Source: Nyssa sinensis
Lineage: Eukaryota; Streptophyta; Magnoliopsida; Cornales; Nyssaceae
DNA: 64,000 nt
Reading direction: 5' to 3'
Assembly: GCA_008638375.1 (NCBI GenBank)
Contig: CM018041.1
Coordinates: forward strand, 16,090,716-16,154,715
A model generated the notes under the pieces. It was not told where the DNA came from, made no database searches, and worked only from the letters and a program-made list of their open reading frames with translations. The position numbers were made by a program, and so were the translations under genes. Positions within the stretch are counted from its first letter, which is position 1. Every line of letters begins with the position of its first letter. Positions 35,001 to 48,100 of the stretch are shown here, piece by piece.

Positions 35001-36694
35001 GCTCAGTTAGGTTAAGAACCAAATGGTTCAGTCCGGTTCATTACGTCAGCATGATGGCATGCTGACGTCATGCCTTATTAAACCAAATGACACCGTTCGG
35101 TTAGCCCGTGGATTTGTTTGATGCGGGTCAAGACCCGAACTAGGTCCGACTTGAATAGCCCGACCCCCATAGTATTCGTCTCCCTCATTTTCTGGCAAGG
35201 GTTCCGATCACTTTCTCTGGCACCGCTAATCACTGCCAACCACTTTTCGGTGATGGGCCCGATATGTTTTGAATTCCTTTTTCATGAGGATTCCAAATCC
35301 AACTTCAAAATTTAATTTAGATTAGTTTAATCCCTTCGAATAGCCGGTTACAAACGGCCTTTGATGAACACTCGATTTTTCGGTGAAGATTTATTTTTTT
35401 ATTTCGTCAAGTTTCAATCATTGTTTGCACTTCATTTTGTTTCCATTTTGTTCTTGGAACCCCTAGGGACTCTTTCCCATTCTTAAAACCAAGTAAAACA
35501 ACCCAAAATTTCGATCACCCAGATTATTCAACCATACCTGCAACTTCGGTTATCTCCATTGTTTCTTGACCATTTTTACTGGTTTAAGTTGCATTATACT
35601 CCATTTTTCATGTTCTTTCGAGCCTTACCTTCAAATTCAGGTTTTAAGTTAAGTTTCTTCATAACCTAATTTTTCCTAGATTCGGTCACCTGATTTCTTA
35701 GGGTTTCTCAATCTTAACTATTCCATTTCTTTCTATTTCTTCTTCCGTTTTCAATTCTAAGCACATGCATACAATTAGAGTCTCATAAATAGCACTTTAG
35801 AAAGAACATTTTTAGTGAGGAAAAGCTTACTTCAATGGTTGTTTTCTCCCTTTTGGTTCGGTTCTGGTTGGTGGGTGGTCTCCTTCAAGCCTTAAAAGCC
35901 ATGCAAGGTAGATGCTCCATTCTTTCTTCATTTCTCTTCAAGCTCTCTCTCTCTCTCTCTCTCTACATTTCTTCTTTCTCTCTCTACCTTTCTCGATTTC
36001 TTTCTTTTTCTATACATGTCTGAAATACACAGCTTTTCCCCCCCCCCACACATATTGATATACATATAAGGCAGATTTTTACATGCATTCCTATTGGAAG
36101 AGAGGTAGGTCTAATAAGGTGTTGACATTTGTCCTTTTTCTTTACTGAATTTCCATATCCTTTTAGGTTATATACATATCATGTGGGTATTATAGCATAA
36201 AAGTGCTTGTAATCTAGTGGTTATCCTTTTTGCATGAGTTTTTCCTTATTTTCTTGGTCTTAGGTTCAAGATTTTGTAAAAGCCTTTTTAAAGCTCTTTT
36301 CTCTTTTTTTTTTTCTTTACACATGCATCATATTGCATTTTAGTGTATTTCATAAATTCTCAAACTTTGCTTCTTAAATCTCACAAAAGTCTCCAGAAAT
36401 TTTCGCAAAGCCTCTCGATTAAGCATACCCTATTCATGCATCATTAGTCTTACCTTAAGTGTATTTCATGCACTAGTCTTCCAAAATTATTCTTGTGTTA
36501 ATCCTCGATTAACGCTAATCGAAATTTGTCACCAAGTTATAACCATTGCCATTAAATCATATTCTTACAATTGATTGTCTCCAATTTATAGAATATTAGT
36601 CTCAAGTAGAATTGTCCATGATTATCAAGCAAATTACCTTGTGATAATCATCATTATCCTTAATTGCTTCACTTAATTGGGTTGGGATGTTATA
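32080..36694 (-). mobile_element. Solo long LTR, copy B (4615 bp)
   Basis: In plus orientation it starts TGTCACGACCCCGAAC and ends TTGGGTTGGGATGTTATA, so the LTR reads TGTAACATCCCAACCC to GTCGTGACA on the minus strand. Flanks are GAAAT (32075-32079) and GAAGT (36695-36699), a 5-bp duplication with one mismatch. Removing one copy restores the integrase reading LRSDKG. It is the inverted homologue of LTR A, with the same 119-bp repeat array (about 32820-33170) and a (CT)n run at 35943-35965. No internal region is attached, so it is a solo LTR. It is non-coding. Confidence 0.85.
36210..36273 (+). ncRNA. tRNA-like module (A and B boxes) in LTR B
   Basis: TAATCTAGTGG (A-box-like) is followed 53 bases later by GGTTCAAGATT (B-box-like). 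It matches the modules in LTRs C and D at the corresponding position and is antisense to the LTR. It resembles a degenerate tRNA-derived (SINE-like) sequence. No cloverleaf is claimed. Confidence 0.35.
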
Positions 36695-37653
36695 GAAGTG
36701 ATAAAGGTGTTTTAGTTCCGATCACAACATGGTATTATACACCAAACAACTGCACCCTATTCACATCAACAAAATAGGATTGGTGAACAGAAAAATATTA
36801 CTTTAAAAGAAATGATGAATGCATTGCTATTAAGTTCTAAACTACCTTAGAATTTGTGAGGGGAACCAATTATTTCCACAAATTATTATCTAAATTGAAT
36901 ACTCAAAAGAAATCCAATAAGTCCCTGTATGAGTTGTGGAAAGGTCGAAGACTTTCTTATAAATACTTAAAAATGTGGGGGTGCTTAGCTAAGGTGGTTA
37001 TTCCTCACCAAAAAAGGTTAAAATAGGACCGGAAATAGTTGATTGTGTCTTTATATGGTATGTTCATTATAGTAGTGCATATCAATTTCTGATTCATAAA
37101 TTGAAAATTTTTTATATGCATGTTAATACAATTATTAAGTCAATGAATGCAACGTTCTTTGAACATGAATTTCTTTACAAATCGACACAGGAGTCAAGTT
37201 CAATTAAAAGAACTCATGACACTGTAGTAAGTAGTAGTCAAGACCAATAAGATGATGATAAACCTAGACACAACAAAAGAGCTTGAACATCAAAATCTTT
37301 TGGTACAGATTTTCTAACATATTTGTTAGAAGATGAGCATCAAAGCTTTGAAGAAGCAATGTCGAGTCCTGAAGCTTCATATTGGAAAGAAGTTATAAAT
37401 AATGAAGTAGAATCTATTCTGTAAAATCATTCATGGGAACTAGTGGATCTTCCACCAAGTTCAAAACCTTTTGGATATAAATGGATATTCAAGAAGAAAA
37501 TGAAAACAAATGGATCTATTGATAAGTACAAGGCTATACTTGTTATCAAAAGATACAAGTAAAAAGAAGACTTTGACTATTTCGATACATATTCACCAGT
37601 TATAAGGATATGATTCATTCAAATATTAATAACTATTACTACTATATATAATC
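36695..37653 (+). pseudogene. Copia pol remnant, part 2: integrase C-terminal part and RT start
   Basis: The frame resumes SDKGVLVP and continues with degraded integrase. PKKVKIGPEIVDC and SSAYQFLIHK are the integrase-RT linker landmarks of this copia group. Then come SFEEAMSSPEASYWKEVINNE, WELVDLPPSSKPFGYKWIFK and DTYSPVIR, the beginning of RT. It stops at ITTIYN, interrupted by the LARD-like element, and continues with NIEIYQMDVKTAFL at 49285. Several stops are present. Confidence 0.86.
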
Positions 37654-40600
37654 TGTCATGACCCACAACCCACCCTCTACGGATTAGCGAACCGCAACCA
37701 TTCGACCCAGCCCTTTCATCGAATTGGACCTGATCATCCTATTACACTATCATCAATGCAGCTAATATGTAACCATATACATTATCATATATAAACATAG
37801 CGAAAAATAATAAAGAAAAAGGGTTACATGTACGTATCATTTTGCTACTACAAAATAAAGCCTGTAAAATTTTTAATACATCATCTAGTCCCCAGGACGT
37901 GAATACACGGGAGTGCTACAAGATTGTACTACTATTACCATTACTAGCCAAAAATTTCCAACCCATAGTCATAGCCTCCCACGATCTATCCTGTATGTCA
38001 GTCCTTGAAATCAAATATGTAAGTTTGGAGTGAGCTAAACTAAGCTCAGTAAATAAGTCCCTTACTCTGTCATGTGTACAGGATTTGGATAGAACTGAAT
38101 AATTCTAAGTAACAAGGATATGAAATGAATAAGATAGTCAGTCAATATTATAGCAACAATCATAGCTCATCAATGAATATCAAATGATCAGGAATACAGA
38201 TGATAATCAAAGAACATCTAGTCTGAAAGACAACATCATATGCTACAATCGAAAGTTGTCAAATACATGATAATAGTAAGTACTCAATAAAAGCTGTGCA
38301 ACTACATAATCATTCATACAAGAACATGATCATACTATGAATCTCAATAAATAGATAGTGATGTCAAAACTGGTGGATGCGATCAATTACGGGGCCCGGC
38401 ATACCCCTATGTGCATAAAGCACTGAGCTCAATAATGTAAACTGTGTCCTCCAAGACTGGTGTCATGCACTATGCCTCGACATAGCCATGATGGAAACTA
38501 GTCCCCTTCCTTGGGTCATACTAGGCATCCAGATGAAGTTTGTGATTGAGCACAAATCCGGCACTAATAAATATCAAGATCATACTATTCTCCACGGAAG
38601 AGAATGTGGATCATAACTGGTTCAAGGAAACATAATATAACTATAGCTTTTTACAGTTATGCTACCGGGCAGCCGAGAACAACAACATCTGGTCCCTCTT
38701 GGCCCTACGCACAAGTGTGCAGAATAGTCCTTTGCACAAATGTACAGGAACTCATGATCAAGATACAACATCATTAATAAATATAGGAACTCATGAGTAA
38801 GATACAATATAATCGCTGAGCTATTCCACTGATAGGCAAATATCACCTAAGTGGAATAATAGAGAATCTGATACGATAAGAAATAACTAAGAGTACAAAT
38901 GCGTATAGAAAGAGCTGTGACATGCTTGAGTGTACTACATGTAGAGGTCGGATATGACTTACATTGAGTTCTTAACATTGCAATTCCAACCGATTATCAC
39001 AATAGCTTTTCATAGCTCTCTTTCCATTTTTCATCATATGAATGGTCCTACAATCATGGATTAAAAATATATAGTATATTGAATCAGTATTTATTTCATC
39101 TTTATACTTCTGGTAAACTCATTAAGTCATAAAAATGTATTCGTTATTTTTTTTTAGTTTATTACCGGGTCTTATTTCCCTCAAACGAATGTTACTATTC
39201 AGTCCACAATATTGAATACAATTAATTTAGGTTTTTTCAGATCTTAATTAGCTCGTTTATAACTTACATTAAGTCTAGGGGTATTTTTGTAATTTTATAC
39301 TTTTATGTGTCATATTTTTCAGTATTTCGTTTGCTAAAACAGACTCCACTGTTGAGTCCAGAACGCCCAAAATAGTCAAGATAGACTACCTTTTATATTT
39401 AATTGGCTCGGGGTATCATTTAAGGTAAAATGGTAATTTTACGCTTCACGTGTCTAAATTCTTGAGACATCATTTCACAAAATGGATTCTGCTATTGGGT
39501 CGGGAATGTCCAAAAATATTGAGTTGCACTATTCTTTTATTTTAATTGGCCTTCATTTGGTCTATTTTTAGCCTAAGGGCATTTTGGTAATTTCTTAATT
39601 AATTAAAGGGGTTTAAAATAAATATTAAATTAATTTCCTGGGCCTTCCATAATTAACAGAAACATTTGGGGGTTAATATGTAATTGCAGGAAATATTTAA
39701 CCTAAATCGTAAGGTTTGAGGGATCAGAGACTGAACCGGACAGGCCTGGTCAAGAACCAATTGGTTCAGCCGGTTCAGTGCGTCATGCTGACATCTTGAT
39801 GATGTCAGCCCTAACATTTGATTTTGAAATCCATTTAAGCAAAACAACGCAGTTTTGATAAACTGTTTTAAACCATTTTTAATTCAGTTAGGGCCCGACT
39901 CGAGACCCGACCCGTCACTGTGCTTCATCCCCAACTCTTCGGCGAAGGTTCTGCCATCTTCTTCGACACCGGTAGATCATCGCCAGTGGAATTCCGGCCA
40001 TTTTTTAACAGGGTTTTAACCTATTTTTCTTTAGGATTCTAAGCATATGGTGGGTTTTGTAATTGGGTGTCGTTCAGGCCATCAACAGTGGTGTTACAGT
40101 CGGAGCTTCGGTGAGCCACGACTTTCCGACGAGATTTCTTTTTACTGTTTGATGGCTTTTCTCTTGCTGTTTTGACTCCCAATTTTTCCTATAAGTTGCT
40201 GCAACCATGAGGAACATTTCTCCATTTTCGTAGCCTCACAAAAACCCCAAAACTCAACCTACCCAACCTTACATGGTCGTACCTGCAACTTCATAGTTCT
40301 CCTTGGTCTCTTGGTCATTTTGATTGATTCAACTTGCAATATGACCTATGTTCAGTGCTCTTTCGAGCCATGTGAAGGGTTTTAAGCTTAAGGCAAATTT
40401 TACCCAAAACCAATATTTATCACCATTTCGGGTCAACTAGTTTTATGGTCTCTTCCTAGTTTAACCAAGCCATTTTCAACCATCTTTCTCCCTTTTTCAA
40501 TATCATATGCATGCATGCAAATTTAGACCTTTAAACAGTAGGTTTTAACATAATTTTCTAGAGAGAGAAACACATAGTGGGTTAGGATTTTACCTTCAAT

Positions 40601-41814
40601 GGCGACTTCCTTCTTCTTGCCTCTAGTCATTGAATCCTCAACAGCCCTATGGTATGCATGAACTCCCTTCTTTTTTCTTCAGTTCCTTCCTCTTCCTTCA
40701 CTTTCTCTCTCTACTCGAATCCCACATGCACACACTTACACTTAAGGCTGTTCAACCATACACATAAGCACACTATTATAGGCCCAACACCATCATCACA
40801 CACAGCTCCTCATGCACACTAGTCTCTACAGCACACACTCATTATTCTTTCTTTCACAAGCAACCCCTTCCCCTAGATAGATCACCATCATTAGGTCTTA
40901 TATATACATTTATATATATGTACATATAGCTACATGAAGGGTGATTGGTGGAGGAGGGTGGTGGCCAATAAGGTGCTGCCACCTCATTTTGAATGTGCTA
41001 AATTTTTCAACTTTGGTTAGACATATGTATATATCCTATGCATTATATAGTACAAAAATGTTTGTAGCCCAAGTGGCTTTCTTTTTGGGCTTTTGGTTTC
41101 CCTTCATTCTTGGTTTAGGGTTCAAGTCCCTTGCCCTCCCTTTTTGCCTTATTTTTACTCTTTTACTCTTCTTATGCCTTGTTTGGCATTTTGGGTGCGT
41201 TTCTTAAATTTTCAAAATTTACATTTTAATTTCCTTAAAGCCCCTTGATATTCGTACCTCATTTTTTTATTCTTGCATGCTTCTTTTTCATATTATTAAT
41301 TTTATTTTCACGCGTTCCATCATGTCGGGTTTAAGCCGAAAACACATTATTTTTATCAAGGAATTCTCGTTTTACTTGTATTCTTCGATTTCGTAATTTT
41401 GTGATCTAATCAGCTTCCATGGCCTTCATTGTCCCGTGTTGATGTATTTAAATGTATCTTATTTATTTTAAAAGTCCATCATAATTATCGGAATAATTCT
41501 GATTAAACGTGCTCTTTTTGTGCGTCATGCTCATTTTTCTCAAGCGCACTAATTTTTCACATTTACCAAGGTGTATAATTCTTCAATTTACACTTGTTGT
41601 TATTTCCTATCGAATCATTACCCTAAACATTACATTGCATTTTTCACATCGGTCGTCTCTAATTTAAAGTTAATTATTTACGTCATTTAGATCTTTGTTT
41701 TTATATTGCTAATCATTAGTCATATCTAGAGTTGCCGATGGTCATGAAGCAAATTAACTTATGATAATCATCATTATCGTTAATTGCTTTGCTTAATTGG
41801 GTCGGGGTGTTACA
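37654..41814 (-). repeat. LARD-like element, 3' LTR (copy C, 4161 bp)
   Basis: In plus orientation TGTCATGACCCACAACCC to GGGTCGGGGTGTTACA. It aligns along its length with 45115-49283, with roughly 5-13% differences in stretches compared by eye, many of them transitions. It shares shorter landmarks with LTRs A and B (ACCGGGTCTTATTT; CTTAATTGGGT at the end), so all four are one superfamily. No gene is seen inside. Confidence 0.88.
41065..41129 (+). ncRNA. tRNA-like module (A and B boxes) in LTR C
   Basis: TAGCCCAAGTGG fits the A-box pattern and GGTTCAAGTCC fits the B box with one change, 54 bases apart. LTR D has the same pair at the same place. It could be an old SINE insertion or a Pol III promoter-like segment. 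There is no evidence of expression. Confidence 0.4.
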
Positions 41815-41829
41815 TCCTATCCTCCTTAA
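41815..41829 (-). other. Polypurine tract of the LARD-like element
   Basis: On the minus strand TTAAGGAGGATAGGA directly abuts the TG of the 3' LTR. This sets the element's orientation. Confidence 0.75.
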
Positions 41830-44800
41830 AATGAGTTTTGTCCCCAAAACTCAGATGTTCATTTCTAGGAAGCCCTATCATCCTTTCATGCTAATTTCAT
41901 TATCATTGTAGCTCCCTTTTCAATTTGTCTTTTGGACTAATCACTAACGTTATAGACACTATATCTTCAACAAGAAGATCTTTCATGTAAGGTTCACAAT
42001 TCTTTTGAACTCTTCTTTGTTTCAATTAAATAATGATCTTGAAAGTCAAAGGTTTGTCTTTTAGCTTCTTCGAGTCTTTAAACGTTAAGTCTCCAAATTT
42101 TAGTATTAACATTTTAGTATTTATTTCTTTAGCTCTCGGGCATGTGGCTAGGGGTATATTACTTTCATTAGTCACTCTGAGTCATCTTCGTAATTGCTTG
42201 ACTATTTCCCACTATTACCAGTATCTTGACTAGTTCCACGTTTAGTCGTTATATTAATCTTGTTTGGTACTAAGTCGTGATTACATTGCTATTCATGGTC
42301 TCCCAACCACTGTTGGTGTCATATGGCGCATCATGTGCTAGGTAAAGGTATCTAGTATCTTGATCGGTTCTTTTCTATTAGTTATTTTAGTAGTGGTCAT
42401 AGGAAGTCAACGGTGTAACTAGACTACACCACTTCTATCGTTTAGAGTGTTTTAAATTTCTCATTCAAGTACTTTAGGTTTTACTAAAGACAAAGTCCTT
42501 GATGGATTCACATTATTCCGCCTAAATTCATATGAGGGTTTAGAATATTGATTAAAGAGGAAAAGATCAGAGTTTCGCCTGTCTGAAGCTTATACACAGC
42601 TTCTTTCCTCTCCGGTCACTTTCCTTCCAATTTCTTTTTAGCATTTTCAAGGTCATATTCCCTTTTATGTTCGTGAACGTCCTTTTTAATTTATATAAAG
42701 ATGGTTTACTCACGTGTTTATTACGTCTCAAAATTTTTTTCATGCAAAGGTAACTTTTAGTTTTATTCGTAATACTCATTTGTGATCCTCAGTCATGCGC
42801 CCATTTCTAATAGTTACTCAAGTTAAAGATTTATCAATCCCCTTTCGTTTCATTTTGTACTATTTCATTATTCTTTTACTACTCATTGGCATACCTGCCT
42901 TTGTTTTCAAATTCATAAGCATTCATCTTTTATGGATTAGATAGGTTGAGGAAATCAGTTCCTCAATTTTTCTCAAATTATGGACTGGTACGAGAAGGCC
43001 TTTTATTTCTTGCTCACAATTGAGCTTTTCACAGATTTTAATTTCTCATTCCATCATAAATTAAAGTATAATATACTTAGTTCATTTCTTCTTTAGGTCT
43101 TGGTAGACTTATTAAAAAATTTTAGGGTAGTCTTTTACCCCAGTCACCAATTCTTCATATTATAGTCTACTTCTGAAAGTATTCTTAACTGTGATGTCGT
43201 ATTCGGTTCACCATAAACCTTCCACATCATTTGATCAATTCAAATCTCAAAGTCTTATGACTTTCTAATTTATAACCATTATTTTGGTTTCCCTTACCTT
43301 TGCGCAGAATGATTGTTCAAATGTCTCATTTCTTATGCTCGTCATCATATTCATCGTATATTATATTTTTTTTTCCAATCATTATTCAATTTTAACACAT
43401 TTGTTCTCTCAGAGAACTTATTCAACTATATAGGGAGTTCTTTGTACATTCTATGATTTTAGGGCCATACAGTGAGGTGATTAATCTCATCTGTAACCAA
43501 GATTTAATGGCATACTAACACTTATTCATTTGCAAGTACTGCTACTTACAATCTTGTCCAGTCTGAACTTCATATCATGTTTCAGATTTGTTCACATAAA
43601 TTAGTTATCCCATCTTTTTATCGTTACATTTGACATTCAAAGTTTATCAAGATTATGTCAAGTTTTTCCCACCATGGAAGTTCTCAACTTCTTTAGTATC
43701 ATAGGTTTGGTTATTCTTACTTCGTACCTCAAATCACGATTGTCCTCGTAGTGTCTCAATGAATTATGTATATAGTCTTTGCCCCCACCAATTTTTTAAG
43801 ACATTATGCCACAAATTTCCTGTCTTTTTAATTGTCGGATCACATTGATCCTCACAAGTCATTCAAAGTCATCAATCATTTACCTTTTGAAATAAATTCA
43901 GCTAACTCAATAAAGTACCACCCATAATTGGGTCATATTTTTGCCTAGATCAACAAGATCCCTCGAATTTTCCATAATGATCATTCATCACGTGTCAGTC
44001 TCTTTTAGAACCATCACATTTTATAATGTTCACTTTGACAGTCTCGTCCAATCAGTATTTGCCTCCCAAGGATCTATTTATCTTTATCCTATCAAAGTCT
44101 ATCTATGACTCACTCAAGAATCCTCATATTTCTAGTATATCATCAATCCATCTGGAGTCTTAAGCTCCTCATGTTACTATCCGTTAAGTCTTCCTCAGAC
44201 TATCTCTCATATAGATTTATTGTTAAATCCATCGACTTCCCAAGATTTCACAATCCCAACTTTATGTCACTCTATATCTTCCAAAAGAGCATTAACCGTT
44301 GCTCTTGTTCAAATGATAGTTTCCCTTAATTCACCGACCAATTCACAGTTTAATGACCTAAGAGTCATCAATCTCGACACTAGTACGATTCTTCCCAAGA
44401 ATTCTTAACCTTTGCCCTTAAGCATACTACTATCTCCCAAAAGTCATTTTCATTTGATCATCTCAATCGTCCAAGAATCATCAAATTTAGTTATAGCATA
44501 GTTTTTTCAAATGACTATTAACCTTAGTACCTAAACAAGCTATCGTCCTCCAAAAGTCACCGATCATTCAATCGTCTAAATTATTCAATCCTCAAATCCA
44601 ATGTTGGTATGATCTTTCCCAAGGAATCATTAACCTAAAACTCTGATATAGTCCTCGAATTCTCAAGATCATCAACTTCACTCATAAGCCTACTTCCGTT
44701 TCCTAAGAATTATTGATTATCTAATCATCTTAGTCACCCAAGAAACATCAACTTCAATCATTTCCCCAAATATCATTAACCATCGCTCTACTGGTGTACT

Positions 44801-45098
44801 AGTGTTGGCCTGATTCTGGGGTAAGGACCGTATTACCCGCTCCAACATACGCTCTATACGATCCATCCTCTCCCCAACTGTGGGATCCATTTGTGCGTGA
44901 CGTAATGCTGCCGATCTAGTTTAGACCATTCACGACCAAAACGTTAATAGTTAGCGTCATATACATAATCGTTTATCTATCATGTTAAGCCCATATACTA
45001 ACTGATTCTACTTGGACATTTAACAATAGTACTACACTAGTCTTAACTCTCATGTATCACTTGTAAACCTAGGTTTCCCTACTCATTCTAAACCTAAT
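41830..45098 (-). other. Internal region of the LARD-like element, largely non-coding
   Basis: No protease, RT, RNase H or integrase motif is recognised on either strand. Near the 5' end (minus strand, about 44905-44760) a short stretch reads MDPTVGERMDRIERM then LERVIRSLPQNQ, like the N-terminus of a Ty3/gypsy gag, and soon breaks. The next about 530 bases are degenerate tandem repeats. The remainder is unassigned. Short plus-strand frames in it are chance. Confidence 0.65.
44270..44800 (-). repeat. Degenerate tandem repeats of about 113 bp in the LARD-like interior
   Basis: In plus orientation, blocks with a CCCAAGAATTCTTAACC-like word, CTCCCAAAAGTCA and AATCGTC.AA recur. ATTAACC marks lie near 44290, 44405, 44515, 44625 and 44790 (spacing about 110-115, the last longer). 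Similarity between units is moderate. Confidence 0.6.
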
Positions 45099-45111
45099 GC
45101 TCTGATACTAA
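45099..45111 (-). other. Primer-binding site of the LARD-like element (initiator-Met tRNA type)
   Basis: On the minus strand TTAGTATCAGAGC, one base from the canonical TTGGTATCAGAGC, lies three bases inside the 5' LTR (copy D). Confidence 0.8.
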
Positions 45112-45114
45112 GTT

Positions 45115-48100
45115 TGTCATGACTCACAACCCATCCTCTGCGGATTAGTAGACCGCAACCATCTGACTCGGCCCTTTCGCCGAACCGGACCTGATCCTCC
45201 TATTATACTATCATCAGTGCAACTAATATGTAACTACATACATTATCATATATAAACATAATGAAAAACAATAAAGAAAAAGGGTTACATGTATGTATCA
45301 TTCTGCTACTACAAAATATACCCTGTAAAATTTCTAATACATCATCTCGTCCCTAGGACGTGAATACACGGGAGTGCTACAAGATTGTACTAGTATTACC
45401 ATTACTTGCCAAAAATGTCCAACCTATAGTCGTAGCCTCCTACGATCTGTCCTCCGTGTCAGTCCCTGAAATCAAATATGTAAGTTTGGAATGAGCTAAA
45501 CTAAACTCAGTAAGTAAGTGCCCTACTTTGTCATGTGTACAGGATCTAGATAGAACTGAATAATTTCAAGTAACAAGGATATAGAATGAATAAGATAGTC
45601 AGTTAATATTATAGCAACAATCATAGCTCGTCAATGAATATCAAATGATCAGGAATACAGATGATAATCAAAGAACATCTCCTCTGAAAGACAACATCAT
45701 ATGCTACAGTCGAAAGCTGTCAAATACATGATCATAGTAAGCACTCAATAAAAGCTGTGCAACTACATGATCATTCATACTAGAACATGATCATACTATG
45801 AATCTCAATAAATAGATAGTGATGTCAAAACTGGTGGATGCAATCAACTACGGGGCTCGACATACCCCTATGTGCATAAAACACTGAGCTCAATAATGTA
45901 AACTGCGTCCTCTAGGACTGCTGTCATGCACTATGCCTCGACATAGCCATGATGGAAACTGGTCCTCTTCCTCGGGACGTGACCCCTTCCTCGGGTCATA
46001 CTAAGCATCCAGATAGAGTTTGTGACTGAGCACATATCCAGCATTGATAAATATCAAAATCATGCTATTCCCCCCTAAAGAGAATATGGATCATAACTGG
46101 TTCAAGGCAACATAATATAACTATATCTTTTTACAGCTATGTTACCGGGCTGCCGAGAACAACAACATCTGGCCCCTCTTGGCCCTACATATAAGTGTAC
46201 AGAATAGTCCTTTGCACAAATATACAGGAACTCATGATCAAGATACAACATCATTAATAAATATAGGAACTCATGAGCAAGATTTAACATAATCGCTGAG
46301 CTATTCCACTGATAGGCAAATATCACATAAGTGGAATAATAAAGAATCTAATACAATAATAAATAATTAAGAATACAAGTGCGTATAGACAGAACTGTGA
46401 CATGGCTGAGTGTACTACACGCAAAGGTCGAATATTACTTATATTGAGTTCTTAACATTGTAATTCCAACCGGTTATCACAATAGCTTTCCATAGCTCTC
46501 TTTCCATTTCCCATCATTTGAATGGTCCTATAATCATGGATCAAAAATATATAACACATTAAATCAGTATTTATTTCATCTTTATACTTCTGATAAACTC
46601 ATTAAATCATAAGGATGTATTCATCATTTTTTTTTAGTTTATTACTGGGTCTTATTTCCCTCAAAGGAGTGTTACTATTCAGTCTGCAATATTGAATATA
46701 ATTAATTAGGCTTTTCTAGATCTTAATTAGCTCGTTTATAACTTACATTAAGTCTTGGGGTATTTTTATAATTTTACACTTTTACGTGTCATATTTTTCG
46801 GTACCTCGTTTGCTAAAATGTACTCCACTATTGAGTCCAGAACACCCAAAATAGTCAAGATAAACTACCTTTTGTATTTAATTGGCTCGGGGTATCATTT
46901 AGGGTAAAATGGTAATTTTATGCTTCACGTGTCTAAATTTTTGGGACTTTGTTTCACAAAATGGATCTTTCTATTAGGTCTGGAATGTCCAAAAATATTG
47001 GACTACACTATTCGTTTATTTTAATTAGCCTTCAATTGGTTTATTTTTGGCCTAAAGGAATTTTGGTAATTTCTTAATTAATTAAAGAGGTTAAAATAAA
47101 TATTAAATTAATTTCCCGAGCCTTTCGTAATTAACAAAAACATTTGGGGGTTAATATGTAATTGCAGGAAATATTTAACCTAAACCGTATGGTCTGAGGG
47201 ATCAGAGAGTGAACTGGACAGGCATGGTCAAGAACCAACCGGTTCAGCCGGTTCAGTGCGTCATGCTGATGTCATCCCTAACATTTTATTTTTAAATCCA
47301 TTTAATAAAAAATGACGCAGTTTTGATAAACTGTTTTAAACCCTTTTTAATTCGGCCGGGGCTTGACCCGAGACCTGACCCGTCACTGTGTTTCATCCTC
47401 AACTCTCCAACGAAGGTTCTGCCGTCTTATCCGGCACCGGTAGATCGCCGTCGATGGAATTTCGGTCATTTTTTTTTTTACAGGGTTTTAACCTATTTTT
47501 CTTGGGGATTCTAAGCAAACGGTGGGTTTTGTAATTAGGTGTAGTTTAGGCCGTCAATAGTGGTGTTACATTCGGAGCTTTGATGAGCCACAACTTTCCG
47601 GCGAGTTTTCTTTTTACTATTTCGTGGCTTTTCTCTTGTTGTTTTGACTCCCAATTTTTCCTATAGGTTGCTGCAACCACGAGGAACATTTCTCCATTGT
47701 CCTAGCCTCACGAAAACCCCAAAACTCAACCTACCCAACCTTATATGGCTGTACCTGCAACTCCATAGTTCTCCTTGGTCTCTTGGCTATTTTTATTTAT
47801 TCAACTTGCAATATGACCTATGTTTAGTGCTCTTTCGAGCCATGTGAAAGGTTTCAAGCTTAAGGCAAATTTTAACCAAAAATAGTATTTATCACCATTT
47901 TGGGTCAGCTAATTTTATCGTCTCCTCCTAGTTTAACCAAGCCATTTTCAACCATCTTTCTCCCTTTTTCAATATCATATGCATGCATACAAATTTAAAC
48001 CTTTAAACAGTAGGTTTTAACATAATTTTCTAGAGAGAGAAACACATAGTAGGTTAGGCTTTTACCTTTAATTGTGACTTCCTTTTTCTTGCCTCTAGTA

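Noticed and set aside
38622..38846. 74-codon minus frame, repeated at 46102-46326
   Set aside because: Same position in both LTRs of the LARD-like element, which is expected from shared origin. No domain or sign of coding constraint could be judged by eye.
40941..41207. 88-codon plus frame
   Set aside because: Lies in the LTR over the tRNA-like module. LTR D has a different frame layout, so it is not conserved.
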